64,000 nucleotides of DNA from contig NC_003071.7 of the NCBI RefSeq assembly GCF_000001735.4, positions 16,963,443 through 17,027,442 of the forward strand. Direction: 5' to 3'. Below, in pieces: positions 1 through 10,664 of the stretch. Made by a program: the position numbers and the translations under genes. The notes below the pieces were generated by a model. That model was given only the letters and a program-made list of their open reading frames with translations. It ran no database searches and was not told the DNA's origin. Source of the stretch: Arabidopsis thaliana. Lineage: Eukaryota; Streptophyta; Magnoliopsida; Brassicales; Brassicaceae. The first letter of the stretch is position 1. The number at the start of each line of letters is the position of its first letter.

Positions 1-145
1 TTCTCCATTTTGTTCTACATTAAAGAGGGATCAGGTAAACTCAAAAAAACCAAAACTATAGTGAGTAGGATCACAGTGTAGTAACCGGTTTAGCTGGGCA
101 AATGAACCAAGTTTCGGTTTGATAAAGATGTCCTCATTTCACAGT

Positions 146-2154
146 TCAGTCCCTGAGGGGTTTCATTCCCAGTGATGCTCTCAGTCTATTCATCTCTGCA
201 ATTTCAGGATTTGGATGATCGGTTCCATCTTCCTTCATCTTCTCCTTCTTTTCTTTCTTTTTCTTAGGTTCTTCCCGATCCCGCACATCATCAGTTTCAT
301 GTCTCTTACGATCCCTACTCCTGCTTCTACTTCTGCGCCTTGCCCTGTCTCTTCTGTCTCGTTCTCTATCTCTGCCTCTTTCCCTGTCCCTATCTCGCTC
401 TCTATAGTGATCCCTGTCTCTCTCCCTATCCCGGTCTCGACCATGCCCACGTTCTCTTTCATAGTCTCTGTCATGATCTCGATCCATATCATAGTCTCTG
501 TCATAATCACGATCCCTGCCAATCACAGAACCATGGTCAAATTATAATTCATGAAACAATGAGCTCAAGTCTCAACATCAATCATAATGAAAATCTGTAA
601 CAAAAAGAAAACATTGATTGAGCTAAAAACTAGATGGGAAGTGCTCTCATGATTAACTGATCTTTTTCAAAGTAACACAATGACAACTACCATATACTGT
701 ATCAGGGTAAGGATTGTAATAATGTCTGATCCATAATACTTCTCTCTGAACACTGTCAGTACAGAGAAACCTGGAAGGATCTCTACAAATTTAATTTCGG
801 AAGCTGTATCCAACCGCTGATGGCTTGAGATGCCATAGTGGAAACAGACACTCAAAAGACAGAGTACTAGACATGATGCAAGAGCATTAGCTAGATCAAA
901 CAGCTTCCACAATCACAAAGAATTTTTTTTTGAAAAATGTTAACTAGCATAGAAATGTATCTAGTAAAGGTCACGGATTCAGATACCTGTGTCTATGACT
1001 GTCGCGTCTCCTGTCTCTGTCTCTTTCTCTTTCTCTTTCAGGACTCTTACGGCGCTGATCCTGTAAAAGAGGAGGAAGATGGTATCATCTTAGAGCTGCT
1101 AGATAGAAACAGAAAACAGATCACATAAAAACTATTGCAGAATGAAAGCACTGACCATCTCATCTTCAGATCCATCAGCAATCCCTTCATTCTCCTCCTT
1201 TTCTTCCTCTTCTTCAAAGTCGTCTTCCAAAACACTTTTCCTTGGCTCTAATAAACCATTCTGTTCAAGCGTCCACCTATCATCAGAGTGAAAAATTAAC
1301 CATCTTAAAATACTGCAGAAACCAAAAACTAATTATTCAGCTTCAGACAAATGCAAAAGAAGAAACCTTTTCTTCAAACGTGGCATTGCAATATCACAAG
1401 AATAATCCTTGGTTAGAAGTTCCTCAATGACTTCGTCCACATGTGTCAGCGAAAACTCTATTCCAAACCAAAGAAATAAATCTAGTTAGTGAACAAATCA
1501 ATCAAAAGTTAAACACAACGGATCCATCGAAAGAAAATGAAACTTACTCCCATCAGATAACTTTTGTCTCACTTTCCGGTAGTCATTGTAGAGAGGTTCG
1601 AGGTAGCGATAGACATCAACATCAGTCCCAGTGAGACGCAGATAGAACGCACCAAGAATACGAACATATCTGCAGAAACCAAAAGAGTAAATATTTCAGT
1701 AATTCAAGAACAAATATCTGCAGAAACTAAGAGAGTAGATTATCTAAGACCAATAGATTTGAGAGACATTCCATACCTGTATACTTGAGAAACAACTACG
1801 ACAAGGCTAATAGCAGTATCCAATCTAGATTACGCAGAAATAAGCTTTTGGTTAGAAATCTTACTTGTAGTCATCATTTTTTATGAACTCCACGACAATT
1901 TCCTTCTCAGGCTGGATTTGAAGCATCTTCAATATGAGGCAAAGGAACGGAGTAGGCTTGCGGCTACCACCAAAGGTACCACCTAGATGGTCGAGCTCCA
2001 TAGCTTTGTCCACCAATGTCTCCGCCGTGAGACCAAAGCACTGCTCCTTCCAAAAGGTGTGCTGATAAATCTTCGTTCGCACAATCTTCTCTACCAGATT
2101 CTGCGGATTCGTTCCTCTTATATTCTTTGCCAACGGATCTGTTCTGTTTGCCAT
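146..2154 (-). CDS. PRP38: PRP38-type pre-mRNA splicing factor with RD/RE-rich tail
   Basis: Six coding exons on the minus strand: 1865-2154, 1548-1669, 1367-1457, 1156-1276, 987-1060 and 146-515, giving 355 aa. The N-terminal half is a PRP38 domain; it begins [18 protein letters not shown] and contains the [11 protein letters not shown] and [12 protein letters not shown] segments typical of the family. An acidic [11 protein letters not shown] linker follows, then a long Arg-Asp/Arg-Glu dipeptide tail with an [13 protein letters not shown] stretch, as in SR-related spliceosomal proteins. In yeast and animals PRP38 joins the tri-snRNP for B-complex activation in the nucleus; the same role here is inferred. 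The start is the first ATG of the open frame. It is divergent from the tRNA-binding protein gene, with 414 bp between start codons. From memory this is At2g40650. Confidence 0.93.
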
Positions 2155-2568
2155 TATCGCCTGAAGTTAATCAGAAACTGCCTCAAAGGCCTAGTCGTCG
2201 GAATAATAAACGTCGAGCGACGCCGCTTCAGTGAAGCCGGAATCGATGAAACAGCTTCCACGAATTTGCCGTCGTCGAAGACGAAGACACTCTAGGTCTT
2301 TGAAGAATCTGAGAAGTTAATTCATTTATTTTATTTTATTAATGATTGCTTTCGGTGGTAAAGCCCATAGTAAGAACATATTAATGGGCTGCTAATATAT
2401 CTAGGCCCATTATAGATGGAGATAACGCCGTTAGTTGGAAGTCCGTTAGGACCGTTAGTTACATCAAGCAAAAACCCTATCGAAGAAATTGCAGTGTGTT
2501 TTCTTACAGCGAAGAGCCCCAAAGAGAAGAACAAAATTTCGAAAATAGAGAAAGAGAAGAAGTTGACG
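2155..2568. promoter_or_regulatory. Divergent promoter with site II motifs
   Basis: The 414 bp between the two opposed start codons holds three GGCCCA/AGCCCA-class (site II) motifs: AGCCCAT at 2362, TGGGCT at 2385 and GGCCCAT at 2404. Such motifs are common in promoters of plant translation, splicing and mitochondrial genes. Shared use by both genes is inferred from position only. Confidence 0.5.
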
Positions 2569-5424
2569 ATGGATTCAAAGGCGAAGCAGATGATTCTTTC
2601 AGCTCTCTGCAAACACTTCTCTTTGGATCCTGTAAGTATTGAAGAAGATGACATCTCAAAAGCTTCTGCTTTTTTGTGAGGTTTTGCTTGGTAGCTGAGT
2701 ATGTGTATGATCATTTTTTGAATTAGTTAGTGGAGAAAACTCGAACATTATCTGATTGGGTACTGAAATCAATTAGAAAGTTTATGTTTTGGACTTATCA
2801 GTGTTTACGCTTATGCATCAAGCTGGTCATGAAAAAGGAAAAAACTTTAGAAATTGGCTTTTATGATTTTACATTGTGATGATTTATTGGTTCTGTTTCT
2901 GAAATTGATTTGATTCATTTGTTTAGGAACCTTTTGTGGGCGGAGCGGGTGAAAGTGATATCAAGACACTTTATTCTAATGTATTGAAGGCATCTGGAAA
3001 GGAAGTATCTGCACAAAACAACGATGTAAGTCGTTTCTTCTTGAATTTGGTTCCTATAGACATAAACGCCAAACTCTTACTGGGAATTTATTGAGTTCCC
3101 TTCTCGTTGCTACCACGTTAGAAAAAAAATGAATTAGTATGTTTGAGTTCTGTGTAATGCTAAATGATGAGGATTCGTTGGCTTTCGTTTGCATAATGCG
3201 TCATTGTTTCACATTTTAAAGAGTAAAAACCTATTTCAGGTTTTGAAGTGGCTAGATTTTGCGGAAGGTTTCTCTTCAGATTCAAAGGATTGGTTTTCAG
3301 CTCTTGAAAAGTTGAATTTAGAGTTAGCTACCAAGTCAGTGCTCTTGGGAAACGGATTGACGCCATCGGCAGCTGATGTTGCTGTGTTTTCAGCTCTGCA
3401 TTCTTCAGTGGTACCACTTCTCTATATTCCGTAGTCTACTTATTTTTCGTTCCTGTATAAGTAATTTTATGTTACTTGATAAAGATGCTACGATCAAATT
3501 TTCATAAACTGATGACTAAAGGTATTAAATACTAACTGTTATCTGTTTGACTTGCTGTTCCCAGCTTGGCCTCTCAGATTCAGACAAGGAGAAAGTACCA
3601 CATGTCATAAGATGGGTGAATTACATCCAGGTAAGTTCGACATCATAAAGTTTTGTTACTTGATTGCGCCGAGGTAGCCTGTAAATCCATGGAGGACTAC
3701 TTTATGTGTACGCGTAACGGCGTTAGTGACTATAGCTAGATATGCACTCTCTGAACATCACCTTTCACATTTTTCTTTCCTTGTGATTGTCTGCTTTACG
3801 AATATATGCTGCGTATTATTTTACAGAATAAAGAAGAGTTGTCGACATTATTTGCACCAATACCTGTGAAGCTACCAGAATTTAGCTTCGAGGTGAATTA
3901 TCTTTTCATACCCATTTTCTTAGACTGAGAAACAATAATAACATGCTACTTTTTTCAGATGTATTACATGCGATGAGAAAATGGTTTTCTGATCTTTTTC
4001 ATTTATTCTAAACGTAGGTACCAAAACCTGCCATTAAGGTGGAAACAAATTCTAATTCAAAAAAAGCTGCAGAAGGTGTAAAGCCTGTTGACAAGCCAGA
4101 TGTGCAGCCGCAGCTGGGCACAAAGAAAACTGAGCCAGAGGTACTTATTTTAACTTTTAAGTTTGATTTCAATGACTGTGAGTCTCTTTAATTAGTTGAA
4201 TCTGGTGTTCTCCTCTGTCCTTTTTCGTGTAGGAACCAAAGAAAAATGCAGCAAAAGAGAAGGATGCCAAAAAGGAAAAGAAGAAGCCTGCTGAACCAGA
4301 ACCAGCTAAGAAAGAGGCAGAGCTTAGTGTCAGTTTGCTTAACATTCAGGTTGGTCTAATTCGTAAAGCATGGAAGCACCCATCGGCGGATAGGTTTGTG
4401 GTCAAAAACATTTCACTTTTATGGCTCTGTTAAAGATTTCACTGAACATCTGCTAATTTGTTGAAATACTTTTCTTATGTATTGACAATGCAGTTTGCTG
4501 GTGGAAGAAATAGATGTCGGGGAGGATAAAGTGAGACAAGTAGTTAGTGGCTTAGCAAAGTTCTGCAGTCCTGAGGATCTAACGGTATAGTTATGTCTTA
4601 ATTTACTAATATTGTTTGTAGGCGTAAAATTTGGTTTATCAATCTATAAATTTGGTTGAAAGTTACTTATCTATGGTTTCTTGATTCCTGCGTTATTATG
4701 ATGAAGAACCGCCTCGTTGCACTCATCACAAATGTCAAACCTGGAAAGCTAAGAGATGTAATGTCACAAGGACTGGTAATACTCTCTTCTGTCTGCCTCA
4801 ATCCAGCTCATCAGCTATCAAAATATTTCACACTCTCACATTTGCTCATTTTCTGTGTTTTTGATTTCTTTGCTGCAGGTTCTTTGTGCTTCAAGTGAAG
4901 ATCACTCGGTGGTAGAGCCGTTGCTACCACCTGCTGGTGCTAAACCAGGAGAGCGTGTTTCATTTTCAGGGTACATAGTTTTAACAATATAACATCGAAC
5001 CTCTTTGATTGCTTTATTTACATGTTTCCCCTCCAGCCATTAAACTCATATATGCTCTTTTCTTTTTATTTTATTGTTGTTCTTGTTTATCTCAAACTCA
5101 AGAACCCTTTATCGAAATGTTTATATAGGATTGAAGGAAAGCCAGAAGATGTACTGAACCCAAAAAAGAAGCAACTAGAGAAGATAACACCGGTATGTGT
5201 TTTTTGCCCTTTATTAGGTTCCAGACTTAAACAAACCGAAGATGCGAGTACTGTGTTTGCATTATTATACGTAAACATTCAATCTCACGAGGACTTCGGT
5301 TAATCACATGCATTTGCAGGGTCTCTACACTGATGAAAATGGCGTAGCCACATACAAAGGCATACAATTCATGACCTCGGCTGGACCTTGCACTTCCAGC
5401 ATCCCCAAGGCGACCATCAAGTAG
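2569..5424 (+). CDS. AIMP1/Arc1p-like tRNA-binding OB-fold protein
   Basis: Twelve exons: 2569-2631, 2927-3025, 3240-3410, 3565-3630, 3827-3892, 4018-4140, 4233-4393, 4494-4584, 4707-4775, 4879-4970, 5129-5192 and 5320-5424, totalling 389 aa. Residues about 20-140 look like the GST-C-like domain of multisynthetase cofactors (LATKSVLLGNGLTPSAADV). A Lys/Glu-rich linker follows (EPKKNAAKEKDAKKEKKK). The last ~170 residues are an EMAPII/tRNA-binding OB fold (VGLIRKAWKHPSADSLLVEE; ALITNVKPGKLRDVMSQG; VEPLLPPAGAKPGERV). Proteins of this build scaffold aminoacyl-tRNA synthetases and deliver tRNA in the cytosol; that role is inferred from family. From memory At2g40660. Confidence 0.93.
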
Positions 5425-6815
5425 TAAACTCAGTTGATACTTCTCTCCTCTACTCTAGCGTTTTTCTTTGATATTCGCAAACTCAGTTGGAAAAAGAAAA
5501 GATGTTCTTTTTGTCACAATTCGAATTAATCTAAAAACTTTCTTCTTATTAGCTTTTTGACAAACATCATTGTTTCAATTTCCCTTTTGAGAACTCTCTG
5601 CTACTAGATACTTAGTTCCATTTTCTTTGTTCACTCCTTTCGTTCAAGCTGTGCAAGTCCACCATTGGATTGCAACGTATTACCTACAAATATCCACTTA
5701 GCTACTTATGGGGTTTTTTCAATCAGATAAACCAAGCCATTCACTCTGGATTGAACTATCAAACCAATTGTGTTCAAATAAACTTGCAAATTACTTCAAT
5801 TAGAAGAAACAACCTCCTTTTGTTTTGATTCGACGTAGATGATCTTACAAGGAAGGATGATAAAGAATCTTAGACCTGGCCCATGGGGATCTCTAAAAGA
5901 GATTGGTGGTCCATTTGTGACAAAAAGTCATTACCTGTTTCCATTTATTCCAAGGATTTGAACCCGAAAAATAATAATGAAAAAGTTGATATCTAAAGAA
6001 TTATCTTATCAGCTTACAAGATCCTGAAACAGATCCGTACGACTGTCACCGGACACATATGTTTCTTTATTTAGTTTCACAAAGAATCAGTCCTCCAAAA
6101 CACACAACTTCTTTCTTATATTAAACACACACAAAATCTTTATTCTTGTCCCAAAAAACAATTATGATCTTTTTTGAGGTTCTTTGGCTTTTATTATACG
6201 ATTTTTCTTCAAATCATATCAGATTGTTACCGAATAAATCTTTTTCATATCATATTTTCAGTTCTATGAATCTACTACAATTTTTTAATTTTAAAGTGGT
6301 CCAAAAGAAAAGAAAAAAAGAAACCCCACACGATTCGAAGAACATGTCCTAACAAGTAACACAATACAAAAAGACAAGTATATGCAACTTTAAATCTATA
6401 ACGACTGGTACTGAAACTAAAACCCCTAAAAATAAGAGATCACGAAATATCCGTGATATTCTTTGATGCAATCTCTTCCCCATTGCTCTCTGTTTTTATT
6501 TACTTTTAAAAATTATTCTGCAGAATTATATATAGTTGGGAAATCATAATGGAAAATTCTTCACCCACCTAAAAAATCAAAGAAACCATCATAAATACCA
6601 TCACCAGAGATTCACATGATTCATGCATACACACTTCTGAGTCTGTCACTTTCTTCTTCATTGTTTGTGTTTTGTCTTTTTGATTTATTTTTGTTGAAGA
6701 TGGAGAACTAAAAGCAATGTCTGCAAGGTCTTTATATTAATGCTAGAGTCAGTCTCGCTTATTATCAAGTTGTTTTCTTTATCAGTTACTTGACATTTAA
6801 GGAACAAAGGAGATC
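5425..6815 (+). promoter_or_regulatory. Intergenic and ARR16 upstream/leader region
   Basis: No convincing gene. The left part is the 3' flank of the tRNA-binding protein gene. A TATATATA at 6526-6533 is a plausible TATA box for ARR16, implying a leader of roughly 250 nt. That leader would contain two short upstream ORFs, 6700-6711 (3 codons) and 6717-6740 (7 codons). Transcript start and use of the uORFs are inferred. Confidence 0.4.
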
Positions 6816-7678
6816 ATGAACAGTTCAGGAGGTTCTTGTTCGTCTTTAATGGATGTGGTGGCTTATGATCATCATCTTCATCATGGTCATGATGAAGAGC
6901 TTCATGTTTTAGCTGTAGATGATAATCTTATTGACCGTAAACTCGTTGAGAGGTTGCTCAAGATCTCTTGTTGCAAAGGTTCAATCATTTTACCTTTCAT
7001 GTTTTATAATCAATCATTACTTTATGCAATCTTTGTCTCTAAAATGTGAATTTTTGCAGTGACAACAGCAGAGAATGCGCTTAGAGCATTGGAGTATTTG
7101 GGTTTGGGAGATCAAAATCAGCATATTGATGCATTGACCTGTAACGTAAGCAAAAAAAAAACATATAAAATCTTCAAGATCTATGGATTTTTTTCCTTAG
7201 GACATATTTGATATTAGGTTTATATATGTGTGGATTTTCTAGGTTATGAAGGTGAGTCTAATCATCACCGATTACTGTATGCCTGGAATGACAGGTTTTG
7301 AGCTACTCAAGAAAGTGAAGGTAATTATATAACAGCTTCTTGGAACCAATATCCAGAGATTTATATTAACCTAAAAATCTTCTGTGTGTTTCTTTAGCAG
7401 GAGTCATCAAATCTGAGAGAGGTTCCTGTTGTGATAATGTCTTCAGAGAATATTCCTACTCGCATAAACAAGTAAGAACAAATTGAGATCAGATTAAGAA
7501 CTTGTTTCTGTGTTTCTTATAGTGTAAGTAATTAGTAAAGATCATCAATCTTAATGTTCTGTTTTGGTCTTTTGAAAGCAGATGTTTAGCGAGTGGAGCT
7601 CAAATGTTTATGCAGAAGCCTTTGAAGCTTGCTGATGTTGAGAAGCTTAAATGTCATCTCATGAACTGCAGAAGCTAA
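6816..7678 (+). CDS. ARR16: Type-A response regulator (cytokinin signalling)
   Basis: Five exons: 6816-6978, 7060-7145, 7243-7320, 7401-7471 and 7582-7678; 164 aa. It is essentially a lone receiver domain: acidic pair in HVLAVDDNLIDRKLVERLL, phospho-acceptor Asp in LIITDYCMPGMTGFELL, and conserved Lys in MFMQKPLKLADV. There is no DNA-binding output domain, which defines the type-A class of negative regulators in the His-Asp phosphorelay. A His/Asp-rich insert precedes the receiver. The exon 4 acceptor is a tandem NAGNAG (tttagcag), so splicing could add one Gln. From memory At2g40670. Confidence 0.94.
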
Positions 7679-7820
7679 CCATGAGAGATTTATAATGTTA
7701 GCCCTAACCATGAAACGTTTTCATTGTGTCTTGATTCCTTATTTGATTATTTTACATGTTTTTCTTGAAATCAAGAAATGTTTTCACATGCCCTATAGTA
7801 ATCTTTATACACAAAAGGAA

Positions 7821-8060
7821 TCATAAAAAGTGGTTGTGGTGATGAAGATGATGACGATGTCTTCTCTCTTCCAATCCTAAACATCGAATAAATGGATAAC
7901 ATGAGAGGAAGAAACATCTCTTTATTCCTCTAACCATTGAAAATGGAGGCCACACGCAACAACAACAACATTGATGAGTCTCTTCTATCGTTGTTTCTTT
8001 CTCTTTTCTTCTTCCTCTTCTCTTATCTCTTTTGCGGCCATTGTTGCACAATATTGACAT
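7821..8060 (-). CDS. Small Cys-run, His-tailed plant protein
   Basis: A 79-aa ORF on the minus strand starting at an ATG at 8060. It has a basic N-terminus (NGRKRDKRRGRRKEKE), a run of five Cys before VWPPFSMVRGIKRCFFLSCYP, and a His-rich end (RHRHHLHHHNHFL). The pattern resembles small uncharacterised plant proteins with a CYP...GLEE...HHH ending, recalled rather than searched. A consensus acceptor (TTTTCACGCAG) sits 5 nt before the ATG and a donor (CCGAG/GTAAGAG) at 8226, so a 5'UTR intron of about 160 bp is likely. The first exon would run up to a CT/GA-rich tract near 8340. Function unknown. Confidence 0.65.
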   Translation of the reverse strand: MSILCNNGRKRDKRRGRRKEKETTIEETHQCCCCCVWPPFSMVRGIKRCFFLSCYPFIRCLGLEERRHRHHLHHHNHFL

Positions 8061-8225
8061 CGTTTCTGCGTGAAAAGAAGAGTAAGAATCTTGTGCAGCA
8101 AGAAAGGTCTAGAATTTCAATTTAGAACAGAAAAAATTAATACGAGAGAAAAAAAAGAGCAAAGGATCTTAACTGAATCACGATGAGATTCATATAAGAG
8201 TACAATCCTGTTTTTCTTCTCTTAC

Positions 8226-8430
8226 CTCGGAAAATTCACCGGAATCTTATGAATGGGCTCGAAAATCTTTGGCAAGGAAGATTAATGGTGAGAGAAGATG
8301 ATGAATCTCTTTCTTCTCCGAGAGACAGAGAGAGAGAGTCGAAAGTCGAGACGCAGAGGAGAAATTGTCTCCTCCGGAGACTTGTACGTCTCCATGGAAG
8401 CTTTCAACATCATAACACGTGTCATTTCAT
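8226..8430 (-). promoter_or_regulatory. 5' non-coding exon and G-box promoter of the small Cys/His protein gene
   Basis: Reading the minus strand, a GA/CT-rich leader ends at a strong donor at 8226/8225. Just upstream lies ACACGTGT (8415-8422), a perfect palindromic G-box/ABRE core. Its position near the presumed transcription start fits a light- or ABA-responsive promoter; that is inference. Confidence 0.45.
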
Positions 8431-9050
8431 ATGTGTCTCCGTTCTCATTACTTTAGATCGGACCAAACCTACCAATCTTTTTTATGTTTTTTATTTTATA
8501 TGTTTTGTTTATGTGCATGATGTTATTATTTTTCTTTCTTTTTCTGATTTGTGTATGTACCGCACGATTTCTCGTAGTATACACATGATTTGTATTTGAG
8601 ACTGAAATAAAACCATGCTATACGTAGATTTGGTACTACACGTTATTTAATTTCAAATCATATTTCTATCATTCTGTCCAAAAGAGGTGGCAATTAGCGG
8701 AGCTAATTGAGTTTGATACGTATCCAATTTGGATAATGAATCTTGGAATTCAATGTTCACCAAAATCTAACCTAACTTAAACTTGTTTTGAAAGTTTGGA
8801 CTTGAGTCTAGTGGTAGTGAGGGTGTTTAATTTTGAATAAACTAAACTAATCTAATTTGAACCAAACAATTCTTATCTACAAACCGAATAACCCATAATT
8901 TGAGCCTAATTTTTAAGTACAGATAGTGAATTTAAAATGGTGACACGATACGATATGATATTTTAATGGTGATACAAAGACGACACAAACATAAAAATCA
9001 TTAAAACTATTAAATAAACTATTTTTGCTTGAGAATTAAACATATATATC
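8431..9050. other. Intergenic, no gene seen
   Basis: AT-rich sequence between the small-protein promoter and the LINE remnant. Both strands have only short, low-complexity open frames. Confidence 0.5.
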
Positions 9051-9059
9051 TAACTAAAA

Positions 9060-10400
9060 TTGAATTCAAATGCGAAATCAAAACTATATAAAGTCATCCG
9101 CAAAAGATTGGTTCTCTACTACATTAAAACCAAAAACCCGGCGCTTGAATTAAAGAGATTCTTAAACTTTTGGTCTTCAACATTCAGCTTATCCGGCGCT
9201 TGTATTAAAGAGATTCAACAACTTTGTTCTGCTTTTCTCTGGAGTGGGCCTGATTTAAATCCTTCTGAAGCTAATTTGGCGTTTATTTGCAGCACCAACG
9301 TCTCTGTGGAGTAAGTGGATTCATGCCTATTTAATTCGGAAAAAACGTTTTGGACAGTCAAGGGAAATTCATCTCAAGGTTCTTGGATGTGGAGGAAACT
9401 CTTAAAGCTTAGAGACTTGGCAAAGGATTTCTATCAGGTTGAAATAAAAAGTGGCAGAGGGACATCCTTTTGGTATGATACATGGTCCTCTTTGGGGAAC
9501 TTATTTGATACTTTTGGAGATCGAGGGTGCATTGATTTGGGTATTACAAAAGAAGCCACAGTGGGTGACGTTTTGGCCTCTCAGAGAGGTAGACGACATA
9601 GAGTGGAGACTTTAAATAGAGTGGAAGAGGTCATCAGGGAAACAAGGGTGAGGAGGAAGGTTGAAGAGGAAGATTTGATTCTATGGAAATGGAAGACAGG
9701 TTTTAAACACAACTTCTCCTCAAATGAAACTTGGAAAATGCTGAGAGTTGAAAAACCAATCTGCAGATGGGCGAAAGAGATTTGGTTCTCGGAAGCTACA
9801 CCGAAGTTCTTTTTCATCACTTGGCTTGCAATTCATGATAGACTAACAACGGGTGCAAGAATGAGATCATGGAACACACAAGTGGATACTACCTGCAAAT
9901 TCTGTGCTGAACCGGTAGAGACAAGAAATCACCTCTTCTTTCAGTGCCCTTATTCAACACAAGTGTGGGAGAAGCTCATGAAAGGCCTACTTCAAGGTCA
10001 TTACACTTCTTCTTGGGACCGCATTGTTACGCTCCTCACAAGTTCGTCTCTTGGGAGGAAACATCTTCTACTGCTGAGATATACATTTCAAATAAAGGTA
10101 CACACCATATGGAGAGAAAGGAATAATCGCCGACATGGTGAGGAGAACCCTATCACACCATTGGCCATTGGAAACAACATCGACAAAAACGTTCGCAAAC
10201 GAATCACCCTTCTTCAGAAACAAGGAAACCCAAAATATGATGATTTGTTTGTATTTTGGCTTTCCACTAGGTTTTAATTGGCATAGCTAGGACAAAGTAT
10301 GAGCCTAACAACTCAAACAAGAAGCACTTGATGTAACCATGATTTTTTTGATGAATAAAATTTTGCATTCATTCAAAAAAAAATAAAAAAAAAAAATAAA
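9060..10400 (+). mobile_element. 5'-truncated, frameshifted LINE (non-LTR) retrotransposon 3' end
   Basis: Two overlapping frames encode the tail of a plant LINE ORF2. The first (to ~9314) has the SLSGACIKEIQQLCSAFLWS segment that lies just after the reverse transcriptase. The second (to 10277) has SSQGSWMWRKLLKLRDLAKD, the zinc-knuckle-like zf-RVT motif CKFCAEPVETRNHLFFQCPY, and TIWRERNNRRHG. The two are joined by a frameshift near 9335-9345 and a missing internal segment, so the copy is dead. It ends with an AATAAA signal at ~10353 and an A-rich tail (10374-10400), as expected for LINE insertion. The conserved catalytic reverse-transcriptase part is absent. Confidence 0.88.
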
Positions 10401-10664
10401 ACCGAAAACCCTAAAATCCGAAAACACCAAGAAACGACACCACTCCCTATGAACTGGACTCTAGTAACCAATAAAACGACAGAGGAAAGAGCGTTTTGGT
10501 AGACGACCCAAGTGAGATAAAAAGGCCCAACTGAATATCGTTAAGGGCCAAGAATAACTGCAAAAGACGAAAAAGAATCTGTTCACTCTCTCTCTCTCTG
10601 GCTCGCTCGCTCTCAATCTTTCCGATTTGGTTGGGTTCTTCTCCAACTCCAAGTCTCTGCGAAA

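Noticed and set aside
215-547. Plus-strand 110-aa ORF rich in Ser, Pro, Ile and Val
   Set aside because: It is the reverse complement of the Arg-Asp repeat tail of PRP38.
7943-8125. Plus-strand 61-aa ORF with a Leu/Phe-rich centre opposite the small Cys/His gene
   Set aside because: It is the complement of the better supported minus-strand ORF with matching splice sites; its hydrophobicity comes from CT-rich sequence.
8249-8599. Plus-strand 116-aa ORF
   Set aside because: Overlaps the GA-rich leader and promoter of the minus-strand small gene; no recognisable domain and low-complexity end.
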